Shown here: positions 1 through 7,734 of the stretch, piece by piece
How positions within the stretch are numbered: the first letter of the stretch is position 1
Layout: every line of letters begins with the position of its first letter
From: Cyanobacteriota bacterium erpe_2018_sw_21hr_WHONDRS-SW48-000092_B_bin.40
GTDB lineage: Bacteria > Cyanobacteriota > Vampirovibrionia > Obscuribacterales > Obscuribacteraceae
DNA: 64,000 bases
Assembly: GCA_030917395.1 (NCBI GenBank)
Contig: JAUPUU010000168.1
Span: 33,228-97,227 of the forward strand
Direction of reading: 5' to 3'
Notes under the pieces: model-generated
Database searches by the model: none
Told to the model about the DNA's origin: nothing
What the model saw: the letters and a program-made list of their open reading frames with translations, nothing else
Program-made: the position numbers and the translations under genes

Positions 1-907
1 GACCAGGCAGTCGCTTGGCAATGTCATTTGGTCCGGTTATGGTCAAATCTAATTTAAGAGCCAGCAAGTGCTCAAGTAGTTGTTTTTGATAAGAACGCAA
101 GCGTGCTTCTAAAGCGACTTGCTCTTGCTGAGCCAGCTTTGCCGCCTCACCGATGGCCACAATATGAGCAACAGACTCAGTACCGGCAAACATTCCCATT
201 TCTTGTCCGCCACCAAATATGATGGGCATGATGTTGAATAGACGACGAAGAAAAAGGATACCAATGCCTTTCGGTGCGCCAAACTTATGACCTGAGAGAG
301 AAAGAGCTGAAACTTTCAAGCGACTCAAATCAATTGGCAATTTTCCAGGTATTTGCACCGCATCAGTGTGCATAAATATATCGCGACCAAGGCTCTTGCT
401 GTGATTCTCGACCATCTCGGCCATGGCTTCAACCGGTTCAAGCACACCAATCTCGTTATTGCCCCACATGATCGAAACAATACTGGTATCAGTATCCAGT
501 GCCTTCTCAAAATCAGAAAGACTGACGAATCCTTCTCTATCGACCGGCAAATAGGTAACTCGCCAACCCTGTGCTTCAAGATACTGAGCCGGGCCGAACA
601 CAGCCGGATGTTCAATGGTTGAAGTAATCAAATGCTTGGGTAGGCCATTTGCCTCAACAAAACGAGCTCGCCCTAGCAAGGCGACATTGTTAGACATAGT
701 GGCACAACTACTAAAATAGACTTCGCTCGGCAAACAGCCAAGAAAACTAGAAACTTGATTGCGAGCATTATCTACAGCTGCTCGAGCTGTGCGACCAAGG
801 CTATGAATCGAACTAGGATTGCCATAGCTTTCAGACAAATAGGGCAACATCGCCTCCAGAACCTGGGGACGAACTTTTGTTGTAGCGCTGTTGTCGAGAT
901 AGATCAC
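1..907 (-). CDS. Cysteine desulfurase (NifS/IscS family), 3' end cut by window edge
   Basis: PLP enzyme that takes sulfur from L-cysteine for Fe-S cluster or thiolated-nucleotide synthesis, in the cytoplasm. I translated it from the minus strand. The N-terminus reads VIYLDNSATTKVRPQVLEAM, the classic start of this class V aminotransferase family. Further on are the EHPAV histidine segment, a MWGNNEIG segment, HTDAVQ (PLP-contacting Asp) and SGHKFGAPKG, whose lysine would form the Schiff base. About 302 residues are visible; the active-site cysteine loop and the C-terminal domain lie beyond base 1. The start is a GTG at 907, about 6 nt after a GAGGAAGG ribosome binding site. It is divergent from the ABC importer at 969, with only about 60 nt between them. 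Whether it is IscS, SufS or NifS type cannot be told from this part; the sequence style is closest to the IscS/NifS group. Confidence 0.93.
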   Translation of the reverse strand, partial: MIYLDNSATTKVRPQVLEAMLPYLSESYGNPSSIHSLGRTARAAVDNARNQVSSFLGCLPSEVYFSSCATMSNNVALLGRARFVEANGLPKHLITSTIEHPAVFGPAQYLEAQGWRVTYLPVDREGFVSLSDFEKALDTDTSIVSIMWGNNEIGVLEPVEAMAEMVENHSKSLGRDIFMHTDAVQIPGKLPIDLSRLKVSALSLSGHKFGAPKGIGILFLRRLFNIMPIIFGGGQEMGMFAGTESVAHIVAIGEAAKLAQQEQVALEARLRSYQKQLLEHLLALKLDLTITGPNDIAKRLPG

Positions 908-968
908 AGCCTTCCTCTGCCTGGGGGTATGGTAGCATTCTCTAAATTTTCACTGTGAAAATCTAGAT

Positions 969-1964
969 ATGTTCCTCAAGTTTATCGCTCTTGTTGCATT
1001 TACTATTCTCATTATGCTCATCAATCTTTGCTTGGGCGACCTCACTGTGGCGCCCATAGAAGCGCTGCAGGCTGTTTTTGCTCATTCTGGCAGCGGTGAA
1101 ATCCATGATGTCATTGTTGGCATTCGCCTGCCACGACTGCTGACAGCCTTCGTAGTTGGCCTCGCCCTTGCCACCTCAGGCTATCTACTGCAGGCATTGA
1201 GCCGCAATGACTTGGCCGACCCTTACCTGACGGGCGTGTCAAGTGGCGCTGCCGTTGGCGTTGCTTGCGCCATGCTTCTCAAATTTGACTTTCAAACAAT
1301 TCCACTGTTTGCCTTTGCCGGCGGTATCACCGCCAGCTTCTTCGTTGCCTCTATTGCTAGAGGTAGCGGGCAATACGGCGTTTCAGTGGCGAAGCTACTC
1401 TTGGCCGGCATCGCCCTATCATCAGTTGCCGGAGCTTTAATCACACTGGCCATGACCACATTTGGCACCCAGCTAATGGCCCAAGGCCTATATCTCTGGC
1501 TGCTCGGCGGCATAAGCGGCCGCAATTGGCAAGAGCTAATACCGACAGTTTGTTATACCTCTGTCGGCTTGATAGTAGCCTTTGCCGCAGCCAAACAACT
1601 AAATTTGCTAGCACTAGGTGAAGAAACCGCAAGCTCGCTTGGCCTCAACGTCGGTCGCTGCCAACTTGTCATTCTCGCAGCCGCCGTACTGCTGGCCAGC
1701 TCAGCAGTAGCTCTAAGTGGCATGGTTGGTTTTGTTGGCCTGGTAGCTCCCCATCTATCACGCCGGCTCTTCGGCCGCGGAGTGAGGCTGCAACTAGTCT
1801 GCTCCGGACTAACAGGAGCCATTCTGGTGCTCTTCTCTGACCTGCTTGCCCGCACTCTAAGCCCGGGGCAAGAACTCCCCCTGGGAACACTTATGGCTCT
1901 CATTGGGGGGCCGTTCTTCATCTACCTGCTCTCCTATTCGCTTGATCAGGTGCAAAGCCATTAA
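969..1964 (+). CDS. FecCD-family ABC importer permease (siderophore/heme/cobalamin type)
   Basis: Inner-membrane permease of a type II ABC importer for iron chelates, heme or cobalamin. The 331-residue length is usual for BtuC/FhuB-half/FecD proteins. The family signatures are visible: RLPRLLTAFVVGLALATSG near residues 50-70, the NDLADPYLTGVSSGAAVG segment, LLGGISGRNW, and GMVGFVGLVAPHLSRRLFG near residue 245, which is the coupling region contacting the ATPase. About nine or ten hydrophobic segments fill the chain. The ATPase gene overlaps its 3' end, so the two are translationally coupled. No periplasmic binding protein gene is adjacent, so the ligand is unknown and the binding protein must be encoded elsewhere. 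Substrate assignment is inference only. Confidence 0.93.
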   Translation: MFLKFIALVAFTILIMLINLCLGDLTVAPIEALQAVFAHSGSGEIHDVIVGIRLPRLLTAFVVGLALATSGYLLQALSRNDLADPYLTGVSSGAAVGVACAMLLKFDFQTIPLFAFAGGITASFFVASIARGSGQYGVSVAKLLLAGIALSSVAGALITLAMTTFGTQLMAQGLYLWLLGGISGRNWQELIPTVCYTSVGLIVAFAAAKQLNLLALGEETASSLGLNVGRCQLVILAAAVLLASSAVALSGMVGFVGLVAPHLSRRLFGRGVRLQLVCSGLTGAILVLFSDLLARTLSPGQELPLGTLMALIGGPFFIYLLSYSLDQVQSH

Positions 1965-2856
1965 TACAATTAATACCAGGCAACTAAATCAAAGCAAAAT
2001 TCTCAGAGCAGACCAAGTAGCACTAAGCTACGCCAGGCAGAGTCGAGCTAGAGCTACAGACGCAAATGTCATCGAGCACATCAACTTGGCCCTTGAACCG
2101 GGCGAAGTTCTGGCAATCCAAGGCCCCAATGGCAGCGGCAAATCTACTCTAATGAAAAGCCTAGCCCGGCAGCTCAAGCCAAGCTCAGGCTCAATTACAC
2201 TAGACGGCCAGAACATATGGAACATGAACATAGTGGATTTTGCTCGGCAGGTAGCCTATGTGCCTCAAAGCATGGAGACACCGCACGACATGACCATTTA
2301 TGAGTTAGTGCGATTAGGGCGCAACCCGCACCAGAGCTGGTGGTCGAACCAGTTAAGCAAGATCGATATTGACACCATAAACAGTGCCCTAGAGCGCTGC
2401 GGACTCAACCGTTTAAGTGACAAGAAGCTGCATGAACTCTCGGGCGGAGAAAAACAACGAGCGCTAATTGCCATGGCCTTAGCCCAAGAACCACACTTCA
2501 TCTTGATGGATGAACCGACAGCCAATCTTGACTTTCGCTACCAACTAGAAGTGATTGCCATCATCAAAGAATTGAAAGAACAAAAAATTGGTATTGCCAC
2601 TATTTTGCATGATCTCAACTTAAGCGCGCGCATTGCCGATCAAATTGCCTTAGTAGGCTCAGCTGACGAAGATAAAGGCGCTCCTTCAACTATTGTTGCT
2701 ATAGGCAGGCCAGAAGAAGTACTAAAAGAAGATCTGCTGCGATCAGTCTTCAACGTCGAACTAGCTTTTGTCCACGACGAAAGAAGCAATCTCGATCTCT
2801 ATGTTCCAGTGTCTATTGCAAAAAGCAGCGAAAAAAACTCCGCCACTCAAATTTAG
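1903..2856 (+). CDS. ABC importer ATP-binding protein (FecE/BtuD-like)
   Basis: ATPase partner of the preceding permease. Walker A (GPNGSGKST) lies near residues 74-82, the Q-loop near VAYVPQSM, the signature LSGGEKQRALIAMALAQ is complete, and Walker B FILMDEPTANLD and the H-loop LHDLN follow. This set marks an active ABC ATPase of the FepC/BtuD group. The long frame opens with TTG at 1903 inside the permease gene. A TTG at 1942 is an alternative, and family members normally begin close to ILRADQVALSY, so the first 30 or so residues may be overcalled. The C-terminal 80 residues hold the regulatory extension usual for this group. The gene ends inside a hairpin shared with the convergent gene at 2904-3686. 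Confidence 0.92.
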   Translation: MGGRSSSTCSPIRLIRCKAINTINTRQLNQSKILRADQVALSYARQSRARATDANVIEHINLALEPGEVLAIQGPNGSGKSTLMKSLARQLKPSSGSITLDGQNIWNMNIVDFARQVAYVPQSMETPHDMTIYELVRLGRNPHQSWWSNQLSKIDIDTINSALERCGLNRLSDKKLHELSGGEKQRALIAMALAQEPHFILMDEPTANLDFRYQLEVIAIIKELKEQKIGIATILHDLNLSARIADQIALVGSADEDKGAPSTIVAIGRPEEVLKEDLLRSVFNVELAFVHDERSNLDLYVPVSIAKSSEKNSATQI

Positions 2857-2870
2857 ATTTGAATGGCGGA
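2832..2870 (-). terminator. Intrinsic terminator for the minus-strand gene 2904-3686
   Basis: Arms 2839-2852 and 2857-2870 pair over 13 of 14 positions around a TTAG loop. Read on the minus strand, the stem is followed directly by G and a run of seven T (2831-2837 on plus are A), the canonical intrinsic terminator layout. The hairpin covers the stop codon of the convergent ABC ATPase gene. Confidence 0.85.
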
Positions 2871-2903
2871 CTAAAATATTTACTGATATTTGCTGACTAG
2901 CTT

Positions 2904-3686
2904 TTAGCCTCTCAGCCACATTGGGTCATAGTTATCGTAATAGCGCGAGTTATTGTTGTAAGCAATCAAATTGCGGTTGTAAGATGAATTCCAGGGGTTA
3001 TAAGGGCGATCATAATAACCGTAATTTTGACCACCGAAATAGCGGCCACCAAGACCACCATGCTTGATCATTTCAATTTGCGCCCAAGTCTGAAGAATTG
3101 GTTGAGCTTCATAGGCTACATCACCAATTCCGCGAGCAATACTGCCGATAGCTCCGAAGAACTGATCGATCGGATTGCCACTTCTCTGGCGCTGATAGTT
3201 ATAGTCGTACTGACCGGCCGAAACAGCTTGGACATCACCGTAACGTGAAGGTCCACGATCATCGTAATAGCCAGAATCACTATATCTCTGTTGATGATGC
3301 TGACGGCATTGCGGGATAGGTCGACGCTGCATACGGTCATAATCATCGCCGCGATTGAGCCAGGCCTCTTCTTGGTAGGCTTGGCGGCTGTTGGCATAGG
3401 TGTTGTACTCAGGACAGTAGCTGCCGCGGCCACTGCCGACTCGCACCGGCTGCTCGCGCTGTCCGTCCATAAATCCGTCACGGTAAGCTTGGCGATAGCC
3501 ATCTCTAAACGCCTGTTCGGAGTCGCTCAAGCGTCGCTCTGTGCGGTTATCGCACCGATCCTGTGCGCACTGCCGCTGAGGCAAACGAGCATCCGAGAAA
3601 TTATCGTTAGGAGGATTGACGTCGTTGCGATTTGGATTGAACAAATCGGTACGGTCAAATTGTTCGCCACTACTAGATCTACCCAT
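2904..3686 (-). CDS. Tyr/Asn/Arg/Gly-rich protein of unknown function
   Basis: I do not recognise the family. The start is ATG at 3686, preceded by a perfect AAGGAG seven bases upstream; the frame continues 20 codons further back but lacks a ribosome binding site there. The 260-residue product is hydrophilic. An N-terminal Asp/Asn/Arg-rich part contains a short repeat of the form AFRDGYRQAYRDGFMDG (about residues 75-95). Four cysteines are spread over the first half. A middle segment (NPIDQFFGAIGSIARGIGDV) is more hydrophobic and glycine-spaced, and the C-terminal 60 residues are dominated by Tyr, Asn, Gly and Arg. There is no signal peptide. The composition suggests an intrinsically disordered or self-associating protein; that is inference. 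It has its own intrinsic terminator. Confidence 0.8.
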   Translation of the reverse strand: MGRSSSGEQFDRTDLFNPNRNDVNPPNDNFSDARLPQRQCAQDRCDNRTERRLSDSEQAFRDGYRQAYRDGFMDGQREQPVRVGSGRGSYCPEYNTYANSRQAYQEEAWLNRGDDYDRMQRRPIPQCRQHHQQRYSDSGYYDDRGPSRYGDVQAVSAGQYDYNYQRQRSGNPIDQFFGAIGSIARGIGDVAYEAQPILQTWAQIEMIKHGGLGGRYFGGQNYGYYDRPYNPWNSSYNRNLIAYNNNSRYYDNYDPMWLRG

Positions 3687-3785
3687 GGGGATCTCCTTAG
3701 AACTACACGTGCTCCCGAAAGCAAAGTTGGCCATCACTTCGAGCACTTCTTCTTCTATACAATACCTTTCAATATTGGACAGTCA

Positions 3786-3801
3786 ATGGGAAAATTCCCA
3801 T
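3786..3801. repeat. Short inverted repeat upstream of the 2904-3686 gene
   Basis: Arms ATGGGAA and TTCCCAT are perfectly inverted around AA. The element sits about 100 bases upstream of the start of the Tyr-rich protein and 30 bases past the stop of dgkA. It could be an operator or a weak stem; nothing decides between these. Confidence 0.35.
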
Positions 3802-3829
3802 CACCAATTGACCTGGCCTTAGCCCACAC

Positions 3830-4384
3830 TCATATTGTGCCCAATATCACCATAGAGCAAAGCCGTGGAAGGAAGATAATGGCTCCGACAATTGCGGCGG
3901 TAATGGCCGCTACGAGCACTGCCGCCGCCGCTGTATCTTTAGCGTAGCGGGCTGAGATGTGATAGCGATAGTTGGCTTGAATATCAACCATGTGCTCTAT
4001 TGCCGTGTTTACAAATTCAGCAAAAAAGACAAAGCCAATGGAAACACTAAGAGCAATCCACTGCCAAGGTTCAACCTTTAAGTAGAAAGCTAGAGCAAAA
4101 ACGAAAAGACCTAAGAAGGTATGGATACGCACGTTTCGTTGACGACGGAAGCCCAGAGCTAAGCCGTTAAAAGCATGATAGAAGCTCTCAAACAGAGACC
4201 CGGCCTGACCGCTCTTGCACTGCCAGCTCTCTTGTGCAGCATTAGGCGAGACCAGTTCTTGTGCGGTGTCAGCGCTCACGGGGGCGCCTTCGTCTAAGAC
4301 CTCGGCCAATTGCTTACCATCCGGATTGAAATCATATAGATTAGGTTGGCCAGCAGAATCTGGGTTTACATGATTTTCAGCCAT
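3830..4384 (-). CDS. dgkA: Diacylglycerol/undecaprenol kinase family membrane protein
   Basis: Small integral-membrane lipid kinase that phosphorylates diacylglycerol or undecaprenol with ATP, recycling lipid carriers. The C-terminal 120 residues match the family: SFYHAFNGLALGFRRQRNVR at the membrane entry, two helices, then FFAEFVNTAIEHMVD, which carries the conserved Glu and the NTAIE motif, then ARYAKDTAAAAVLVAA with the conserved Lys-Asp and a last helix. An N-terminal cytosolic extension of about 60 residues is hydrophilic and not part of the usual 120-residue enzyme. It lies 101 bases downstream of ybeY in the same direction, the ybeY-dgkA order common in many bacteria. The ATG start at 4384 has only a weak ribosome binding site. 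Undecaprenol is the more usual substrate outside Proteobacteria, but the sequence does not settle it. Confidence 0.9.
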   Translation of the reverse strand: MAENHVNPDSAGQPNLYDFNPDGKQLAEVLDEGAPVSADTAQELVSPNAAQESWQCKSGQAGSLFESFYHAFNGLALGFRRQRNVRIHTFLGLFVFALAFYLKVEPWQWIALSVSIGFVFFAEFVNTAIEHMVDIQANYRYHISARYAKDTAAAAVLVAAITAAIVGAIIFLPRLCSMVILGTI

Positions 4385-4485
4385 ATAATCGCACCGCTAG
4401 AATCACCTCTATAAAAGGCCAGGTTTAGACCCTCAAGCTAATCATGGCACAGAAATCTGACCTCTGGGGGCTAGCCAAGTGATTG

Positions 4486-5037
4486 TTAAGGATCCCGCTT
4501 AAAGCCTGCAAGACTCAATATTTCAGTCTGTCGACCAAACATCTCTTTCTCGTCGGCCTTGGTCATATGATCAAAGCCCAGCACGTGCAAACAGCCATGC
4601 ACAAACAAAAACGCCATTTCGCGACGAACTCCGTGCCCATACTGCTCAGCTTGAGCCACAGCTTTCTCGGCACTTATTATTATTTCACCCACTATCCACT
4701 GATTAGGATCGTCTTCAAGCATCTCAGCCAGGGCTTCCGCTGGCAGTCCAAGAGCAACATATGGGTCGGTCAGCTCCAAAGGAAAAGAAAGCACATCGGT
4801 GGCTTTATTAATAGAACGCCATTCTTTATTGATCTGGCGAATGGTGCGATCTGAAACTATCGCCACAGAAAGAGAGCCCCGAGCAAAAATAGCCTTCAAA
4901 TCTTTTTTAGGTAGCCAGCGCGGCGGTCGCTTCAAAAGATTTTGACTGAGACCCTCGGTCAAAGCGGCATAGTCGGCCTGCAGCTCCTCCCAGTCGAGCT
5001 CAAGCTTGCGCTGGCGGTTATGAAACGCTATCTTCAC
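4486..5037 (-). CDS. ybeY: Endoribonuclease YbeY (16S rRNA maturation)
   Basis: Zinc-dependent single-strand endoribonuclease used in 16S rRNA 3'-end maturation and ribosome quality control. The zinc motif HGxLHxxGxDH is complete as HGCLHVLGFDH, with H147, H151 and H157 as ligands. Upstream are the conserved IRQINKEWRSINKATDVLSF and VGEIIIS segments. The start is GTG at 5037; the nearest AAGGAG lies 13 bases upstream, so the start is a little uncertain. The length, 183 residues, is slightly longer than the usual 150-160 because of an acidic insert near residues 90-112. It precedes dgkA and is divergent from rimP. Confidence 0.95.
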   Translation of the reverse strand: MKIAFHNRQRKLELDWEELQADYAALTEGLSQNLLKRPPRWLPKKDLKAIFARGSLSVAIVSDRTIRQINKEWRSINKATDVLSFPLELTDPYVALGLPAEALAEMLEDDPNQWIVGEIIISAEKAVAQAEQYGHGVRREMAFLFVHGCLHVLGFDHMTKADEKEMFGRQTEILSLAGFKRDP

Positions 5038-5217
5038 TTCTTCTTGCGTGCTCCTTGCTTACATGTTAGGATTTGGCCATAGAAAACCAATTTTTAGTCG
5101 TTAGCTAGTCAGAGATGTGATTAGCCTACGGCATTTTTGTGTTTGTGCATATTTTGCACCCGGCAACCCTTTACTGCCGCCGACTGCACTTTGGTTATTT
5201 CACTCTAGACATTATTC
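5038..5217. promoter_or_regulatory. Divergent intergenic region between ybeY and rimP
   Basis: These 180 bases must hold the promoters for ybeY-dgkA (left) and the rimP-truB operon (right). A GTGCA-TATTT-TGCAC inverted repeat lies at 5145-5159. No confident -35/-10 pair was assigned, and no clear SD precedes the rimP ATG. Confidence 0.4.
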
Positions 5218-5922
5218 ATGCCAGATAGCAAAAACCCTAATAACAAAAACGATAATGAAGCTATAAAGAAAGTTACAGACCTCACCGAAGAAGTGGTTAA
5301 AGGCCTGGGCTTCGAACTAGTTGATATTCACTTTGGCCAGCACGGCAGACAAAAGATTGTCGAAATAACTATCTACAATCCAGGCGGAAGCGTCGGTTTG
5401 ACAGATTGCGAGAAGGTCAGCCGCGAGCTTGACAGCAGAATAGACTTAATTGCTGACAGCCTCGACTTTTTCCACGGCCCATTCTTGCTAGACGTCTCTA
5501 GCCCTGGCATCGACCGAGTTTTGAAAAGCGAGCGTGAATACAAATTATTCACCGGCCGCAAAGTCGAAATCAAGACCAAAACCAATGTTGGCGCCGATCC
5601 CTACGGACAACATTTCACCGCGCGCTTAGTACATTTCGGCGACGAAACGTTCAAGCTCAGCGAAATCGGACCGATTCAAAGCGCTCCAACTAAAAGCAAA
5701 AACAGCAAAAAACATGCTGCCAACAAGGTTTCACAAGAGCCCGTCAAAGAGCTCAAAGTTGCTCTCAAGCAAATAATACAAATTAGACTCTATCCCGATC
5801 TGCAAAAGAAATTCAAAGAAATCGCCGCTGAAAATGCAACTGAAGCCGTGATTGACCTGAGTGCAGAAGGGTCCGAAGAAGTCGATGCAAAACAAAATAA
5901 GGTGGAGGTAGAACGTGATTAA
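5218..5922 (+). CDS. rimP: Ribosome maturation factor RimP
   Basis: Cytoplasmic assembly factor for the 30S subunit. The family pattern is clear: VTDLTEEVVKGLGFELVDIH at the N-terminus, the LTDCEKVSRELDSRID helix, and FLLDVSSPGIDRVLKSEREY, followed by the C-terminal SH3-like part beginning TGRKVEIKTKT. The product is 234 residues against a usual 150-170, because of a Lys/Ser-rich insert (about residues 155-180) and an acidic C-terminal tail. It is the first gene of the rimP-nusA-rnpM-infB-rbfA-truB run, and its stop overlaps the nusA start by eight bases. Confidence 0.96.
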   Translation: MPDSKNPNNKNDNEAIKKVTDLTEEVVKGLGFELVDIHFGQHGRQKIVEITIYNPGGSVGLTDCEKVSRELDSRIDLIADSLDFFHGPFLLDVSSPGIDRVLKSEREYKLFTGRKVEIKTKTNVGADPYGQHFTARLVHFGDETFKLSEIGPIQSAPTKSKNSKKHAANKVSQEPVKELKVALKQIIQIRLYPDLQKKFKEIAAENATEAVIDLSAEGSEEVDAKQNKVEVERD

Positions 5923-7048
5923 AATTGGCGACAAACTCCTTGAAGCAGCTGAGGAGCTAGAAAGGGATCGCAATATTCCCCAAGAGGAATTCATCTCTTA
6001 TGTTTGCGACGCCATTGTTGCGGCCTACAAGAAGAAAGTGCCTGATCACGACGTCGAAGGCGTAAGAGCAATCTTCGACACTGAAACCGGTGAAATCGGG
6101 ATTTTCGCACCGAAAGAAGTAGTCGATAAAGTCTCGAACGAATACCACGAAATTAGCCTAGGTGATGCCCAAGACCTAATTCCCGACGTCACAGTCGGCG
6201 AAGTTCTAGAAATTGAAGTAACACCACAAGATTTCTCTGAGTTTGGTCGAATTGCCGCGCAAACTGCCAAGCAGCTGATTACTCAGCGCCTGAGAGAAGC
6301 CGAGAAAGAATTAATCAAGAAAGAGTTCGAAGCTCGCAAGGGCAGCTGTACAACTGGTCAAATCGAGCGTATCGAAGTGATCAGCAATTCACGCAACAAC
6401 GTCATTGTCAATCTTGGGCGCGTCGAAGGCTGCATGCCAAGCCGCGAACAACTCCCCGGTGAAACCTATAGAGTTGGCAATCGTGTCCGCGTCTATGTAC
6501 TGGAATTGAGAGATACAGGCCGAGTTCCCCAAATTATCGTTTCACAGGCTCACCCAGAGCTAGTGCGTGAATTGTTTGAACTCTATGTACCTGAAATCGA
6601 AGACAGCACTGTAGAAATCAAGTCAATCGCCCGTGAAGCTGGCTACAGAACAAAAATCGCCGTGCATTCAGAAGATTCTGACGTTGACCCAGTAGGCGCC
6701 TGTATCGGTACACGCGGTGTGCGTATTCAAAACGTAGTGGCTGAATTGCGCAACGAAAAAATCGACGTCATTCGCTACTCTACCGACCCCGTCGACTATA
6801 TCTCCAACGCTCTTTCACCAGCCCGTATCACCACTGTAGCTCTCTACGAAGAGCAGCAAGAAAATGCCGGTCGTCGCGCCGAAGTCATCGTTCCAGACGA
6901 TCAACTGAGCTTAGCGATTGGCCGTGGTGGTCAAAACGTCAGACTGGCAGCTAAGCTGACCGGCTGGAAAATCGACATCAAGTCTGAAAGCCAAGCTGGC
7001 GGTTCGTTCCGCAGCATGAACCAGACTCTTGACGAGCTCACAACATAG
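5915..7048 (+). CDS. nusA: Transcription termination/antitermination factor NusA
   Basis: RNA polymerase-associated elongation factor controlling pausing, termination and antitermination. The GTG start at 5915 lies inside the last codons of rimP and has a GGAGG six bases upstream. Domains in order: N-terminal RNAP-binding domain (1-130), S1 domain (about 135-200, GRVEGCMPSREQLPGE), then KH1 and KH2, with DPVGACIGTRGVRIQNVVAEL and LAIGRGGQNVRLAAKLTGW as the two GxxG RNA-binding loops. The 377-residue length is the short form without the proteobacterial acidic repeats. A short Ser/Gly tail ends the protein. Confidence 0.97.
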   Translation: MIKIGDKLLEAAEELERDRNIPQEEFISYVCDAIVAAYKKKVPDHDVEGVRAIFDTETGEIGIFAPKEVVDKVSNEYHEISLGDAQDLIPDVTVGEVLEIEVTPQDFSEFGRIAAQTAKQLITQRLREAEKELIKKEFEARKGSCTTGQIERIEVISNSRNNVIVNLGRVEGCMPSREQLPGETYRVGNRVRVYVLELRDTGRVPQIIVSQAHPELVRELFELYVPEIEDSTVEIKSIAREAGYRTKIAVHSEDSDVDPVGACIGTRGVRIQNVVAELRNEKIDVIRYSTDPVDYISNALSPARITTVALYEEQQENAGRRAEVIVPDDQLSLAIGRGGQNVRLAAKLTGWKIDIKSESQAGGSFRSMNQTLDELTT

Positions 7049-7068
7049 AGAAGGTCGCGAGCTACGTA

Positions 7069-7446
7069 TTGAAAGCAAAACTGAGATTGTGTGTGGCATG
7101 TCGTAAGCTGACTGAAAGCAATGAGCTAATCAGGCTTACTTACGACTTTGCTTCAGCCAAGCTCGAAGTAAACTCGAATTCATCGACAGCGAAAGAGGCC
7201 GGAGTAAAGACCGGCCAAAAGCTGTCGGGTCGTTCGGCATATCTTTGCCGTTCTTCGCAATGTCTCGAAATGGCACTAAAGAATACGAAATTGAAACACG
7301 CCCTAGAAGGCCGCAGGAAGAAGGGTGTAGCGAGTTGGCGCAAAGTGGCTTGGCCGCTTGAAGCACAACTTATCCAGGCACTGTGGCGAGAATGCACAGA
7401 TCCTGTAAAAACATGCCAAAATACTCAGAGACACGGAGAGGGCTGA
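7069..7446 (+). CDS. rnpM: YlxR/RnpM family RNA-binding protein (DUF448)
   Basis: Small basic protein of the family now linked to RNase P modulation. The diagnostic LRLCVACRKLTESNELIRL motif lies at residues 4-22, and GRSAYLCRSSQCLEMALKN at about residues 51-70. The TTG start at 7069 lacks a close ribosome binding site, although AAGG occurs 16 bases upstream; it is the only start that keeps the CVACR motif. The C-terminal 40 residues are a basic extension. It lies between nusA and infB, its standard position, and its TGA stop abuts the infB ATG. Confidence 0.9.
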   Translation: MKAKLRLCVACRKLTESNELIRLTYDFASAKLEVNSNSSTAKEAGVKTGQKLSGRSAYLCRSSQCLEMALKNTKLKHALEGRRKKGVASWRKVAWPLEAQLIQALWRECTDPVKTCQNTQRHGEG

Positions 7447-7671
7447 ATGGACGACAGAGTTCGAATCTATGAGTTGGCGCGCAAGATGAACGTTCCTAAC
7501 CAGGACATCATCAACACCTTGCGCGAGCTTGGTTATGACATCAAGAGCCACTCCAGCACCGTTGACAAAATCGGCCAGGACAAAGTGATAGCTGCGTTCG
7601 CAAAGAAGAAGCAGCAGCCAGACGGCGCTGAAAAGGGCAAAATGGCAAAAACAACACCGCAACCGGGCTAA
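7447..7671 (+). CDS. infB: Translation initiation factor IF-2, N-terminal fragment before an in-frame TAA
   Basis: The first 50 residues (RIYELARKMNVPNQDIINTL, then a LGYDIKSHSS segment) are the IF2 N-terminal domain of the translation initiation factor. The ATG at 7447 has a GAGAGGG site just upstream. The frame stops at TAA 7669-7671 but continues open in the same frame without any shift through Ala/Pro-rich sequence into the main IF-2 body at 7735. The fragment is therefore the severed front of infB, by a single nonsense codon, not an independent gene. Either a real point mutation, an assembly or sequencing error, or a split translation product would explain it. A 74-residue product could still be made. 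Confidence 0.85.
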   Translation: MDDRVRIYELARKMNVPNQDIINTLRELGYDIKSHSSTVDKIGQDKVIAAFAKKKQQPDGAEKGKMAKTTPQPG

Positions 7672-7734
7672 GCCACGACAGTCAAAGCGGCGGCGGCTCC
7701 ACCACCTCCACAACCGGCAGCAGTCAAGCCTCGA

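Noticed and set aside
353..622. Short plus-strand frame opposite the cysteine desulfurase
   Set aside because: Reverse-strand shadow of a clear conserved protein.
7669..7671. Reassignment of TAA to a sense codon
   Set aside because: Other genes such as rimP, infB itself and thrS end with TAA at the expected place, so a genetic code change is not supported.
7303..7713. Minus-strand 136-codon frame over rnpM and the start of infB
   Set aside because: Shadow of two recognised plus-strand genes; low-complexity, Leu/Arg/Cys-biased, with no site upstream.
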